Source: Flavobacteriaceae bacterium (GTDB lineage Bacteria; Bacteroidota; Bacteroidia; Flavobacteriales; Weeksellaceae). From it: a stretch of DNA of 24,561 nucleotides. Of the stretch, positions 1 to 7,659 are shown piece after piece. Below the pieces are notes generated by a model. It did not search any database. It worked only from the letters and a program-made list of their open reading frames with translations, and was not told where the DNA came from. Location of the stretch: positions 1 through 24,561 of the forward strand of contig JAISSC010000193.1 of the NCBI GenBank assembly GCA_031273305.1, written 5' to 3'. The number at the start of each line of letters is the position of its first letter. Position 1 is the first letter of the stretch. Position numbers and translations under genes: made by a program.

Positions 1-1
1 A

Positions 2-106
2 AAAGAAATACAACATAAATTGAATAGCAGACCTAGAAAAAAATTGAACTTTAAAAACCCTAAACAAATTTTTTATGATAACTTAGCCAAATGTTGCATT
101 CGTTAG
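2..106 (+). CDS. IS30-type transposase, C-terminal end (5' part outside window)
   Basis: An open frame enters from the left edge and stops at TAG 104-106. Its 34 residues contain LNSRPRKKLNFKNPKQIF, the pattern that closes the DDE catalytic domain of IS30-family transposases (LNxRPRKxLxxxTPxxxF), followed by YDNLAKCCIR. The transposase would cut and join the ends of its own insertion sequence. Only the 3' end is visible, so I cannot tell whether the element is intact to the left. The segment from the stop to about 116 (TTGAATCTGC) is also found after the same C-terminal codons at 22390-22402, so it probably belongs to the right end of the element. The family call rests on one short but characteristic motif. 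Confidence 0.7.
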   Translation, partial: KEIQHKLNSRPRKKLNFKNPKQIFYDNLAKCCIR

Positions 107-118
107 TTGAATCTGCGA

Positions 119-270
119 AGTCTGTTAGTTATAAATATGAATACGCCCTTGAGTTGGTTGATAATAATGATGACCGAATTCAACATCTTTTAAGTTGCGG
201 TGTCATTCGGCAAAATGGCAATAATCTTGAGATAGGCGATTTGTTTTTGCAATTTTTCGAGCAGGTTTTA
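119..270 (+). pseudogene. Gene fragment of unknown family, truncated at both ends
   Basis: Directly after the IS30 end the plus strand reads protein-like sequence: YKYEYALELVDNNDDRIQHL, then a stretch ending in EIGDLFLQFFEQVL. The composition (charged, amphipathic, no low-complexity) looks like a real coding remnant. The apparent start codon at 91 lies inside the IS end and is not a real start. Protein-like sequence ends at about 270, where the frame runs into the antisense of another fragment and soon stops. I do not recognise the family. It looks like an inner piece of a gene interrupted by the insertion sequence on its left and a deletion on its right. Confidence 0.45.
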
Positions 271-455
271 AATGCCCTTGTGCGTACCTGTAACCATTGT
301 TGCTCATTTAGATTACTCTTTTTGCCATTAGGGACCTTCATGTAGATTCCATTAGCCTGCGCTTGGGCTTTAATAGTCTCTGTTTCTTCAGCGTATTGGA
401 AAGGGATGAAATTATCCAAAGTCACATCTACGTCCTGCGATTCCAGTTGTTCCAA
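267..455 (-). pseudogene. Fragment of a large mobile-element protein
   Basis: On the minus strand 63 codons read as protein with NLNEQQWLQVRTRAFK at the end. This resembles a short motif (NLxExQWxxVRTxAFKxWFGDW) that I know from long proteins of Bacteroidota phages and conjugative elements. Reading breaks off after RTRAFK at about 267, exactly where the plus-strand fragment ends. There is no ATG; the frame opens after an in-frame TAG, so the 5' end is missing too. Nothing suggests it is expressed. The family assignment is from memory of the motif and is moderate only. Confidence 0.45.
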
Positions 456-664
456 TTCTTCCCTTGACTATGAATTATTCCATAAAAATACGAAAAAGTA
501 AGCGCATCACAACTGTATGAAGAGTTTGAGCGTACAAAAGTAAGCTGGTAACCATGTTGTAAAGTTAGCTAAAAATTTTGTAAGCGAGCCACAACCCATG
601 CTCTCCAGCAACTCTTTTCAGGTTTGTTGTTTTTAACTACCTTAGCTAGCAAGAAATTAGAACA

Positions 665-1027
665 ATGAATATAGAAGAATTTAGAGAATTTTGTTTACAG
701 CTTCCCGGCGTAACCGAGTGTTTCCCATTTGATGAAGAGACTTTGGTTTTTAAAGTTATGGGTAAAATGTTTGCCATGACCGGTTTATACAGTGGTTCTT
801 TTACGGTGAATCTGAAATGCGAAGAATCTTATGCATTGGAGCTAAGGGAGAAGTATATCGAAGTTCAGCCCGGATATCATATGAATAAAAAATATTGGAA
901 TACCGTAGACTTTGAGGGCAACTTACCGGATGAATTTCTGAAAGAGCTGCTTAAACTTTCATACAGCGAAGTTGTCAAAAAACTAACGAAGAAACAAAAG
1001 GCTGAATTACAAAATTTTGATAACTAA
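665..1027 (+). CDS. MmcQ/YjbR family protein
   Basis: 120 residues, full length for the MmcQ/YjbR (DUF419) family of small proteins with a double-wing DNA-binding-like fold. The N-terminus MNIEEFREFCLQLPGVTECF, the central VFKVMGKMFAMTGLYSG strand pair and the GYHMNKKYWNTVDFEG segment (about residues 70-85) follow the family pattern. The cellular role is not established; DNA binding is inferred from the fold. The ATG at 665 is the only start fitting the conserved N-terminus. It opens a plus-strand run with the CBS-domain gene 23 bp downstream. I see no TAnnTTTG promoter in the 200 bp upstream, which may be because that DNA was rearranged (see the fragments at 119-455). Confidence 0.85.
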   Translation: MNIEEFREFCLQLPGVTECFPFDEETLVFKVMGKMFAMTGLYSGSFTVNLKCEESYALELREKYIEVQPGYHMNKKYWNTVDFEGNLPDEFLKELLKLSYSEVVKKLTKKQKAELQNFDN

Positions 1028-1050
1028 AAATCTTATTATATCTTAGCACT

Positions 1051-1707
1051 ATGATTATTACCGGATTTATTTCTAAGAATATTCCTCCCCTAAGTGAAAA
1101 TGACAGGGTTAAAAAGGCATTGCAAATAATGTCAGACCTGAATTTGACGCATCTTCCGGTTGTTGCAAGGGGGAAATTGATAGGGAATATAAATTTAAAG
1201 ATAGTTAAAAATCTGGATGAGGAAGATATGATAAAGGATCATTTGATAGAGTTGGAACCGTTTTATCTGTTTGAAAAAGCAATTATTTTTGATTCATTGC
1301 CTATTTTTAGTGAAAATGAGACGAATATAATACCCATTATCAATACCAAAGAAAAGTTGTTGGGAGTTGTTCTGGAAGAAACGATAATAGATGAATTGGC
1401 ATCTATTCCTTTCGTCACGGAGTTTGGAGTTTTCATGACTTTGGTCACCCCGATCCAGAAATATTCCATAAGTGAGATTTCCAATATCGTAGAAAGTAAT
1501 AATGGTAAAATTCTGGGACTGGTAGTAATAAATGCAGAAGAAGAAACAACCCAAATTACGTTAAAAATAAGTGCAGAAAATATAAATTCCATAGGAGACA
1601 CCTTTGAGCGTTTTGGGTATCAGATTTCCAATAAATATTTTGAAGATTCCAAAAGGGTGCTTTTAAAAGACCGGTTTGACCAACTCCAAAAGTTTATGGA
1701 AGTTTAG
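1051..1707 (+). CDS. CBS-domain protein with ACT-like C-terminus
   Basis: 218 residues. Two CBS motifs are visible at about residues 3-55 (ALQIMSDLNLTHLPVVARGK then LIGNI) and 70-122 (IPIINTKEKLLGVVLEE). The C-terminal third, about 130-210, has the beta-alpha pattern of an ACT-like regulatory fold (FMTLVTPIQKYSISEISNIV, then GKILGLVVINAE). CBS pairs usually bind adenine nucleotides, so a soluble energy- or ligand-sensing role is likely, but the target is unknown. In Flavobacteriia this type of gene commonly sits directly before NAD kinase, and here the gap to nadK is 18 bp, so co-transcription and a link to NADP supply are reasonable inferences. Confidence 0.8.
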   Translation: MIITGFISKNIPPLSENDRVKKALQIMSDLNLTHLPVVARGKLIGNINLKIVKNLDEEDMIKDHLIELEPFYLFEKAIIFDSLPIFSENETNIIPIINTKEKLLGVVLEETIIDELASIPFVTEFGVFMTLVTPIQKYSISEISNIVESNNGKILGLVVINAEEETTQITLKISAENINSIGDTFERFGYQISNKYFEDSKRVLLKDRFDQLQKFMEV

Positions 1708-1725
1708 CAAAAAATTGATTAGATA

Positions 1726-2601
1726 ATGAAAATAGGAATATACGGTCAGGTAGTTAAGGAAGAAGATAAAGAACTGCTTCAAACTTTTTTCCAAAAGTTA
1801 GAAGAAAAAGAAATTACCCTATATGTTTGCGACATCTACATAAAAGAACTGTACAAAGTATTAGGATATAAAAATTCCAATTTCTTTTCTTTCACCAAGA
1901 AAAAAGGATTACCCAAAGATACTCAATTACTGTTTACCTTTGGCGGAGACGGAACTATACTTTCTGCAATAACTTTTATTAAAGATTCCAATATTCCCAT
2001 AGTAGGAGTAAACACGGGCAGGCTCGGATTTTTGGCGACTCTCCAGAAAACTGAGATATTGAAGGAATTACCCCGAATATTGGACGGGCAATGCAGCATC
2101 AGTGAACGTTCCCTGCTGGAAGTACGCAGTCCCGCTCATAAGGCTCCCTCTTATGCCATAAATGAAGCTGCCGTGATGCGTAAAGAAACTACTTCCATGA
2201 TAACTGTGGATACCTTTGTAAACAACGTTTTTTTGAATACTTTTTGGGCAGACGGATTAATTATTTCCACACCCACAGGCTCCACCGGTTATTCACTGAG
2301 TTGTGGAGGTCCCATTATTTATCCTAAGGCGGATATTTTTGTAATTACCCCTGTTTCACCACATAACCTTAATGTAAGACCGTTAATATTAAAGGATGAC
2401 GTCAAGATAAGGTTAAAAATTCATAGCCGTTCCGAGAAATATTCCCTGTCATTAGATTCCCGGTATAATACTCTGGATGTTGAAGATGAGATAGAGATAA
2501 GAAAAGCCGATTTCAAGATAAAGATCGTTAAATATAAAAACTACTCATACTTTAAAAATCTTCGCGAAAAACTAAACTGGGGAATTGATTCCCGAAATTG
2601 A
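1726..2601 (+). CDS. nadK: NAD kinase
   Basis: 291 residues, the usual length for bacterial ATP-dependent NAD kinase, which phosphorylates NAD to NADP in the cytoplasm. Diagnostic motifs are present in order: GGDGT at residues 73-77 (phosphate-binding and catalytic Asp), VGVNTGRLGFLA about 25 residues on, INEAAV near 140, and the glycine-rich ADGLIISTPTGSTGYSLSCG near 175-195 that contacts NAD. The C-terminal beta-sandwich ends in a basic tail. It is the last gene of the 665-2601 cluster. The neighbour on the right is a ribonucleotide reductase operon, which uses NADPH-derived electrons, but a 310 bp gap suggests separate transcription. Confidence 0.95.
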   Translation: MKIGIYGQVVKEEDKELLQTFFQKLEEKEITLYVCDIYIKELYKVLGYKNSNFFSFTKKKGLPKDTQLLFTFGGDGTILSAITFIKDSNIPIVGVNTGRLGFLATLQKTEILKELPRILDGQCSISERSLLEVRSPAHKAPSYAINEAAVMRKETTSMITVDTFVNNVFLNTFWADGLIISTPTGSTGYSLSCGGPIIYPKADIFVITPVSPHNLNVRPLILKDDVKIRLKIHSRSEKYSLSLDSRYNTLDVEDEIEIRKADFKIKIVKYKNYSYFKNLREKLNWGIDSRN

Positions 2602-2911
2602 CAATCCAATCGTAAAGTATTGATTTACTGCAAATAATATCGCTTTGTTTATAACTTCTTAATATCTTTTCAGACGTTGTTCAATCACTAGTTCCAAATA
2701 TCTCTAATTTTAATTCAAACAAAAAATTACCTGAGAAAAAGCTCAACTATTTAAAATTTAGAGGCTAAGCAAAACGCAGAATAGTTAAACTTAGTACAGA
2801 AGTATGAGGAATCAGGAGAGTTGAAAATTAATTTCAATTCTCTTTAAGACGATGTACGGGGCTTTCGGAGTGAAATTAAATAAATTAAGATAAATACTAA
2901 GTTAAAAAAAG
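2602..2911 (+). other. 310 bp leader region before nrdB
   Basis: No coding frame is convincing here. I searched both strands for TAnnTTTG and found no match, so the nrd promoter is not of the standard housekeeping form or is degenerate. I also see no clear pair of NrdR-type boxes. The one obvious structure is a hairpin at 2816-2842. The region probably holds the nrd promoter and an untranslated leader. Confidence 0.4.
2816..2842 (+). promoter_or_regulatory. Hairpin in the nrd leader
   Basis: GAGAGTTGAAA (2816-2826), loop ATTAA, then TTTCAATTCTC (2832-2842). In RNA all 11 positions can pair if one G-U is allowed. It lies 69 bp before the nrdB ATG and is not followed by a U run, so it is not a standard intrinsic terminator. 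A leader stability element, operator or attenuator are all possible; the sequence alone does not decide. Confidence 0.4.
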
Positions 2912-3886
2912 ATGGCAATATTTGATAGAAGAATTAATTACAAACCCTTTGAATACCCTGAAATTCTACAATTTACAGAGGCTATTAACCGCGCATACTG
3001 GGTACATTCAGAAGTGGATTTTACAGCAGACATACAAGATTTCCATTCCCATTTAGAAGAGAGAGAAAGAAATGCCATCAAAAACAGCCTGTTGGCGATT
3101 GCACAAATAGAAGTAGCAGTGAAGAGTTTTTGGGGGAATATTTATCAGCATTTTCCTAAGCCGGAGTTTAACGGATTAGGAAGCACTTTTGCCGAATGTG
3201 AATTTAGACATTCGGAAGCCTATTCTCGTTTATTAGAAGTTTTAGGATATAACAATGAATTTGAGAAATTATTGGAAGTTCCTGTTATAAATGAACGAGT
3301 AGAATATTTGGATAATGCATTAAAATACGCAAAATCTGATGACAGGAAAAAATATGTAGTCTCTTTGATCCTGTTCACTATCCTTATTGAAAATGTTTCA
3401 CTGTTTAGCCAGTTTGCCATCATCCTGTCCTTCACCCGCTTTAAAGGACTGATGAAGAATGTAAGTAATATTATAGGCTGGACTTCCGTAGATGAGCAGG
3501 TACACGCCAATGCGGGAATTTATCTGGTGAATAAGATAAAAGAAGAATACCCTGATTTTTTTGATAAAGATATGGTTGAACATATCAGAGATACGGTTGA
3601 GAACTCTATAACAATTGAAGGCAAAATTTTAGACTGGATTTTTGAACAGGGAGAAGTAAATACCATAAAAAAAGAAAATCTGCTCAATTTTATGAAATTC
3701 AGGGTAGATGAAAGCCTGCAACAAATATCAATAGAGCAACTTTATTACGTTTCAGCAGAACAATACAAACCCATGGCCTGGTTTGAAGAAGAAGTTTTTG
3801 CAAACAGTCTGGATGATTTCTTTGCAAAACGGCCTACAGAATATACTAAACACGATAAAAGTATCACGGAAAACGATTTATTTTAA
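2912..3886 (+). CDS. nrdB: Ribonucleotide reductase beta subunit, class Id-like
   Basis: 324 residues, the radical-generating subunit that supplies the oxidant for reducing ribonucleotides to deoxyribonucleotides with NrdA. The six metal ligands of the ferritin-like core can be read: Glu67, Glu97, His100, Glu160, Glu195 and His198. A tyrosine occupies position 104, aligned with E. coli Tyr122. The first ligand is Glu, where E. coli NrdB has Asp84. This arrangement and the numbering match what I recall of the Flavobacterium johnsoniae class Id protein, whose Tyr104 is not oxidised and whose dimanganese centre starts the reaction. The N-terminus goes straight into the core, with no ATP cone. 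The C-terminal tail ends in ITENDLF and would dock on NrdA. First gene of a five-gene operon; no nrdI is present. Confidence 0.95.
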   Translation: MAIFDRRINYKPFEYPEILQFTEAINRAYWVHSEVDFTADIQDFHSHLEERERNAIKNSLLAIAQIEVAVKSFWGNIYQHFPKPEFNGLGSTFAECEFRHSEAYSRLLEVLGYNNEFEKLLEVPVINERVEYLDNALKYAKSDDRKKYVVSLILFTILIENVSLFSQFAIILSFTRFKGLMKNVSNIIGWTSVDEQVHANAGIYLVNKIKEEYPDFFDKDMVEHIRDTVENSITIEGKILDWIFEQGEVNTIKKENLLNFMKFRVDESLQQISIEQLYYVSAEQYKPMAWFEEEVFANSLDDFFAKRPTEYTKHDKSITENDLF

Positions 3887-4180
3887 ATGGGAAATTTTCA
3901 TTTAATTAAAGCAAGTTTTTTATATCTGGAGTTTTCGGCATCCATAGAAAAAGAGATTCCGACGAATTTGGAAAACAAGACCCGGCATTTTCAAATTCTG
4001 GAAGAACTGGAAAACAGAATATCTGCTTATCTGCAAGAATTTGACTTAACAGAGTTCTATGAAATGCCGTTTATAGATTCCGAAGGAAAAGATAATGGAT
4101 ATTTTCTCAGGAAATTGGCTGTAAATAAGAAATCCGGATTAAAAGGAAAATTAGAATTAATGGTTAAAAGATTAGACTAA
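3887..4180 (+). CDS. Unknown small protein between nrdB and nrdA
   Basis: 97 residues. The ATG follows the nrdB TAA with no spacing, and nrdA begins 5 bp after this gene's stop, so translation is probably coupled on both sides. The protein has no signal peptide or membrane segment. It reads as a short beta start (HLIKASFLYLEFSA), a charged helix around residues 33-52 (RHFQILEELENRISAYLQEF), and a basic C-terminus (KSGLKGKLELMVKRLD). I do not recognise a family and see no cysteine, so a redoxin role is unlikely. Position suggests a partner of the reductase, for example in assembly, cofactor loading or regulation; this is inference from context only. Confidence 0.75.
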   Translation: MGNFHLIKASFLYLEFSASIEKEIPTNLENKTRHFQILEELENRISAYLQEFDLTEFYEMPFIDSEGKDNGYFLRKLAVNKKSGLKGKLELMVKRLD

Positions 4181-4185
4181 CAACT

Positions 4186-5835
4186 ATGAACGAAAAACTT
4201 TGGTGGAAAAATTCAGAAAGTGAACAGATTTTAAATAGAGGCTATCTGTTAAAAGGAGAAACAGTAGAAGGAGCCATTGATCGGATTACGACCGCTGCGG
4301 CACAAAGATTATACAAACCCGAACTTAAAGAAGCCTTTCAGGAAATGATAGAAAGAGGATGGATGAGCCTTAGCTCTCCCATATGGGCTAATATGGGAAC
4401 ACAGAGAGGCTTGCCTATTTCCTGTTTCAACGTCCATGTTTCAGACAGTATTGAAGGAATCACGCACAAACTGGGAGAAGTGATCATGCAAACCAAGATA
4501 GGGGGAGGCACTTCCGGATATTTTGGAGCATTGAGAGAAAGAGGTTCGGCAGTTTCCGATAATGGAAAGAGCAGCGGAGCAGTAAGTTTTATGAAGCTCT
4601 TTGATACTGCTATGGATACCATATCTCAGGGAGGTGTCCGCAGAGGGGCTTTTGCCGCATATCTGGATATAGACCATCCCGATATTGAAGAATTTCTGAC
4701 CATTAAAGACATTGGAAATCCCATCCAAAATTTATTCTTTGGAGTTTGTGTTTCCGATTATTGGATGCAGGAAATGATAGATGGAGATATAGACAAAAGA
4801 AAAATATGGGCAAAAGTATTGGAAAGTCGTCAGCAAAAAGGATTGCCGTATATTTTCTTTTCGGATAATATAAACAAGAACAAACCTCAGGTATACAAAG
4901 ATGCAGGATTGGTAATTCATGCCTCCAATTTATGCTCTGAAATTATGCTTCCATCTACCGTAGAAGAATCCTTTATCTGTTGCCTGTCTTCTATGAATCT
5001 GGAATTATATGAAGAATGGAAGGATACGGAGGCGGTAAAACTGGCAATTTTCTTCTTAGATGCCGTCTTACAGGAGTTTATAGTAAAGACGGAAGGAAAT
5101 TATTACCTTTCTTCCGCTCACAACTTTGCCAAAAGACACAGGGCATTAGGGTTGGGAGTATTAGGCTGGCATTCTTACTTACAAAAAAACATGATTCCGT
5201 TTGAAGGAATGGAAGCCAAGCAAAAAACAGTAGAGATATTTAAATACCTTCAGGAAAAATCAAATAAAGCAACCGAAGACCTTGCAAGAATCTACGGAGA
5301 ACCTGAATTATTGAAAGGATATGGAAGAAGAAATACCACCCTGTTAGCTATTGCTCCGACGACCTCTTCTTCTGCAATTCTGGGACAAACTTCTCCCGGA
5401 ATAGAGCCTTTTAGCTCTAATTATTATAAAGCAGGACTATCTAAGGGGAATTTTATGCGAAAAAATAAATACTTGGACACATTACTTACAGAAAAAGGAA
5501 TCAACAACGAAGACACATGGAGGGGAATTATGCTTAACGGAGGCAGTGTACAACATATAACGGAGTTGACCTATGAAGAAAAGCAAGTGTTCAAGACCTT
5601 TAAAGAAATCAGTCAACTGGAAATAATTCAGCAGGCAGCCATCAGGCAAAAATATGTAGATCAGTCACAATCATTGAATCTGAACATTCCTGCGGAACTA
5701 CCGGTAAAAGAAGTAAACAGGTTGATTATAGAAGCATGGAAGCTGGGAATTAAAACTCTGTATTATCAAAGAAGCCAGAGTGTTGCAAAAGAAATGGTTG
5801 TGAATTTGGTTAGCTGTAGTAGTTGCGAATCGTAG
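4186..5835 (+). CDS. nrdA: Ribonucleotide reductase alpha subunit, short form without ATP cone
   Basis: 549 residues, much shorter than the E. coli enzyme (about 760), because the N-terminal ATP-cone and part of the N-terminal domain are absent. All catalytic elements are readable: Cys80 (LPISCF) and Cys265 or Cys266 (FICCLSSMNL) as the redox pair, NLCSE at 248-252 with the thiyl Cys250 and Glu252, the tyrosine pair YY at 526-527 for radical transfer, and a C-terminal CSSC at 544-547 for re-reduction. Specificity-site signatures such as GGGTSGYFG lie near 107-115. Without a cone on either subunit, the overall activity switch by ATP/dATP should be missing. Cytoplasmic. It is followed 16 bp later by a TrmH-type gene. 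Confidence 0.95.
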   Translation: MNEKLWWKNSESEQILNRGYLLKGETVEGAIDRITTAAAQRLYKPELKEAFQEMIERGWMSLSSPIWANMGTQRGLPISCFNVHVSDSIEGITHKLGEVIMQTKIGGGTSGYFGALRERGSAVSDNGKSSGAVSFMKLFDTAMDTISQGGVRRGAFAAYLDIDHPDIEEFLTIKDIGNPIQNLFFGVCVSDYWMQEMIDGDIDKRKIWAKVLESRQQKGLPYIFFSDNINKNKPQVYKDAGLVIHASNLCSEIMLPSTVEESFICCLSSMNLELYEEWKDTEAVKLAIFFLDAVLQEFIVKTEGNYYLSSAHNFAKRHRALGLGVLGWHSYLQKNMIPFEGMEAKQKTVEIFKYLQEKSNKATEDLARIYGEPELLKGYGRRNTTLLAIAPTTSSSAILGQTSPGIEPFSSNYYKAGLSKGNFMRKNKYLDTLLTEKGINNEDTWRGIMLNGGSVQHITELTYEEKQVFKTFKEISQLEIIQQAAIRQKYVDQSQSLNLNIPAELPVKEVNRLIIEAWKLGIKTLYYQRSQSVAKEMVVNLVSCSSCES

Positions 5836-5851
5836 GTATAATTTTTGAACT

Positions 5852-6532
5852 ATGATTTTAAAAAAATTTCAGGATAATGCAAAGTTGTATGAATATTTAA
5901 AGGAATTTGTTTCTGAAGAGAAATTGCAAAAGATTGAAATTCTGGCAAATTACAGGACAAATTTTGTTGCTCCGGTGATAGAAGATATTTATCAGTTCAG
6001 AAATGCAGGAGCCATTGTACGAAGTATGGAAGCATTCGGATTTCAGTCTTTATACGCACTGGAGAACCGGAATGTATTCCAGCCGGAACCCGCAGTATCG
6101 CGAGGCGCAGACAAATGGATCGATATTACTTATATGCCTTCCGGACTGGAATCCCTGCAAAAAATTAAAGATAGAGGCTATCAATTGGCAGCAATTTCTC
6201 CTGAAACAGAAGCTATTGACATTCACGACTTTGAATTGTCTCAACCCGTAGCGTTAATTTTGGGAACTGAATTTAAAGGAGTTACAACAGAAACATTGGA
6301 ATTTGCAGATGTCTGTATTAAAATTCCCATGAAAGGATTTACCCAAAGTTTAAATGTCTCCGTTGCCGCCGGAATCTGTTTTTACGAGATGAGAAATAAA
6401 CTGGAGAACAGTAACCTGAACTGGAAACTGACCGATGAAGAGAAAGTAATATTAAAAACAAAATGGGCGATTAATTCCGTAAGTTCCGGAGAAGAAATTG
6501 CCCTGCACTATATTAAGTCTTTGGAAGTATGA
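5852..6532 (+). CDS. TrmH-family (SPOUT) RNA 2'-O-methyltransferase
   Basis: 226 residues. Three SPOUT motifs are clear: NAGAIVRS at 51-58 with the conserved Arg57, ALILGTEFKGV near 150-160, and IPMKGFTQSLNVSVAAGICF near 170-190, which forms the knotted S-adenosylmethionine site. An N-terminal helical extension of about 25 residues matches TrmH-type tRNA methyltransferases, so tRNA Gm18 is the best guess for the substrate; rRNA methylation by a relative cannot be excluded. The product by-product, S-adenosylhomocysteine, would be removed by AhcY encoded at 9066. The stop overlaps the next start in ATGA (6529-6532), indicating translational coupling. Confidence 0.88.
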   Translation: MILKKFQDNAKLYEYLKEFVSEEKLQKIEILANYRTNFVAPVIEDIYQFRNAGAIVRSMEAFGFQSLYALENRNVFQPEPAVSRGADKWIDITYMPSGLESLQKIKDRGYQLAAISPETEAIDIHDFELSQPVALILGTEFKGVTTETLEFADVCIKIPMKGFTQSLNVSVAAGICFYEMRNKLENSNLNWKLTDEEKVILKTKWAINSVSSGEEIALHYIKSLEV

Positions 6533-7329
6533 AAAAGAATCTGATTTTAAGTATGAGTTTTATATCGGGAGTTTTACTTCAAGCCCAAAACATAGAAGAA
6601 TCCACATATATCGAAAAAGATAAAGATATGGAAGCCTTTAGTTTTTCCATTCCTGTTTGTAATAAGGATGTATTAGTAGACGTCTGGAAAACTTTCATAA
6701 AGAAACAGGGAGGAAAAGTAAGAGGAGGCATTGTAAATAAAGTCAACGGTTACGATATTAAATTTGTTCGCGGAGGAGAAAGTTGGAACGGATATTTTGC
6801 CTATAGCTTTAATGACGATAATACCCAGACCATTTTTGTCTCTTTTCAAAACATACTGGGACAATTTATAAACTATCGAATACCTGAAAAAGAGGCTGTT
6901 TTAGAGGCTTTAGAAGAGTTTCGGTTAGATGTTCAAAAATCCTGTACTCTGGATGACCTCAACAACGCAAAAAATTACAGTATTTCCTTAAGCAAAGAAA
7001 AAATACGTAATTCCGACAGGATTATATATCTGGAGAAAAGTCTGAATAACGATCGCTTAAAAATAGAATTGAACAACGGACAAAGTCAGGCGAGTATAGA
7101 TAAAATTAAGCAACGAATTATTTCCAATGAGGCAGAGTTACAGTCTCTCGAAAACAGGAATATAGCCATAGAAGAAGAACTTGAAGCTCAAAATATAGTT
7201 ATTCAGCGTTTTCAACAAAGAATGGATGAGCTGGAAGGAGGAATAATTCCTGACGAGGATATTTCCGAAACCAATTTAGATGATGAAGATATTACTTCCG
7301 AGACGGAAGATATTGTAGAAGAAGAATAG
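6529..7329 (+). CDS. Exported coiled-coil protein of unknown function
   Basis: 266 residues. A signal peptide is visible at 1-19 (MKKNLILSMSFISGVLLQAQ), with cleavage likely near QAQ-N. Residues about 30-125 form a globular domain with alternating strands (GKVRGGIVNKVNGYDIKFVR, WNGYFAYSF). Residues about 140-235 are strongly heptad-like and charged (coiled coil). The last 30 residues are almost all Asp, Glu, Ser and Thr. The start overlaps the TrmH stop by four bases, so it is the last gene of the nrd operon even though its product is periplasmic. I do not recognise the family. A cell-envelope role is the most that can be said. Confidence 0.8.
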   Translation: MKKNLILSMSFISGVLLQAQNIEESTYIEKDKDMEAFSFSIPVCNKDVLVDVWKTFIKKQGGKVRGGIVNKVNGYDIKFVRGGESWNGYFAYSFNDDNTQTIFVSFQNILGQFINYRIPEKEAVLEALEEFRLDVQKSCTLDDLNNAKNYSISLSKEKIRNSDRIIYLEKSLNNDRLKIELNNGQSQASIDKIKQRIISNEAELQSLENRNIAIEEELEAQNIVIQRFQQRMDELEGGIIPDEDISETNLDDEDITSETEDIVEEE

Positions 7330-7404
7330 AGAGGGATGCATGAATGTGTTGTGATTTGCTTACTTTTCGCATATATATCCCATAAAAACAATGCACAATT
7401 AACA

Positions 7405-7499
7405 AAATAAAAAAGCCCTGCTAGGACAGGGCTTAACTTACTAAATTGTTCTAACTTAAAAATAAATAGCTCCCATATGAAGATAACCATTCCTAGTTT
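7405..7499 (-). ncRNA. Predicted small RNA, unit 1
   Basis: A promoter on the minus strand (7504-7535) and a strong intrinsic terminator (7413-7434 followed by a U run) enclose about 90 nt. No gene follows on the minus strand, since the DNA to the left is the plus-strand 266-residue gene, so this is a free-standing transcript. The 5' part contains CUAGGA (genomic 7491-7496), exactly complementary to the UCCUAG of the terminator loop (7421-7426). A short frame starting MVIFIWELFIFK runs through it, but it continues into the terminator and has no stop before it, so I favour a non-coding RNA. Confidence 0.55.
7413..7434 (-). terminator. Intrinsic terminator of small RNA 1
   Basis: Perfect 8 bp stem AAGCCCTG / CAGGGCTT with loop CTAGGA (plus-strand sense). 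On the minus strand it is followed by CTTTTTTATTTT-like sequence, a full U run. On the plus strand the sequence after the stem (AACTTACT) is poor in T, so it may only weakly stop transcription from the nrd operon. Confidence 0.75.
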
Positions 7500-7503
7500 A
7501 AGG

Positions 7504-7535
7504 CAAAAGTACAAAATCCAATTTATAATCGCAAA
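7504..7535 (-). promoter_or_regulatory. Promoter of small RNA 1
   Basis: Read on the minus strand: TTTG (7532-7535), 20 bp spacer counted from TTG, and TACTTTTG (7504-7511). This fits the Bacteroidota consensus TTG-N17-23-TAnnTTTG. The predicted start of transcription is about 7499. Confidence 0.7.
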
Positions 7536-7572
7536 TAACAAATAATTAATTTTTTTATGTGAAAAATATTAA

Positions 7573-7600
7573 TTGTTTAATGCTATTTTTAGTATATTTG
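7573..7600 (+). promoter_or_regulatory. Promoter of the lipoprotein gene
   Basis: TTG at 7573-7575, a 17 bp spacer and TATATTTG at 7593-7600. It leaves an untranslated leader of about 55 nt before the ATG at 7660. It faces away from the small-RNA promoter at 7504-7535, so the two are divergent. Confidence 0.65.
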
Positions 7601-7659
7601 AGGAATAATAATTAACGTATATTAAATAAAAATTACATTAACCATTAAAATTATTAATT

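Noticed and set aside
180..455. Complete 91-residue minus-strand gene
   Set aside because: It has no ATG, and its last 28 residues are the antisense of the plus-strand fragment, so only 267-455 is coding-like and it is a remnant.
7212..7541. 109-residue minus-strand frame over the end of the nrd operon
   Set aside because: It reads through the terminator hairpin of small RNA 1 and then antisense to the acidic tail of the 266-residue gene (SSTISSVSEVISSSS is the shadow of Glu/Asp codons).
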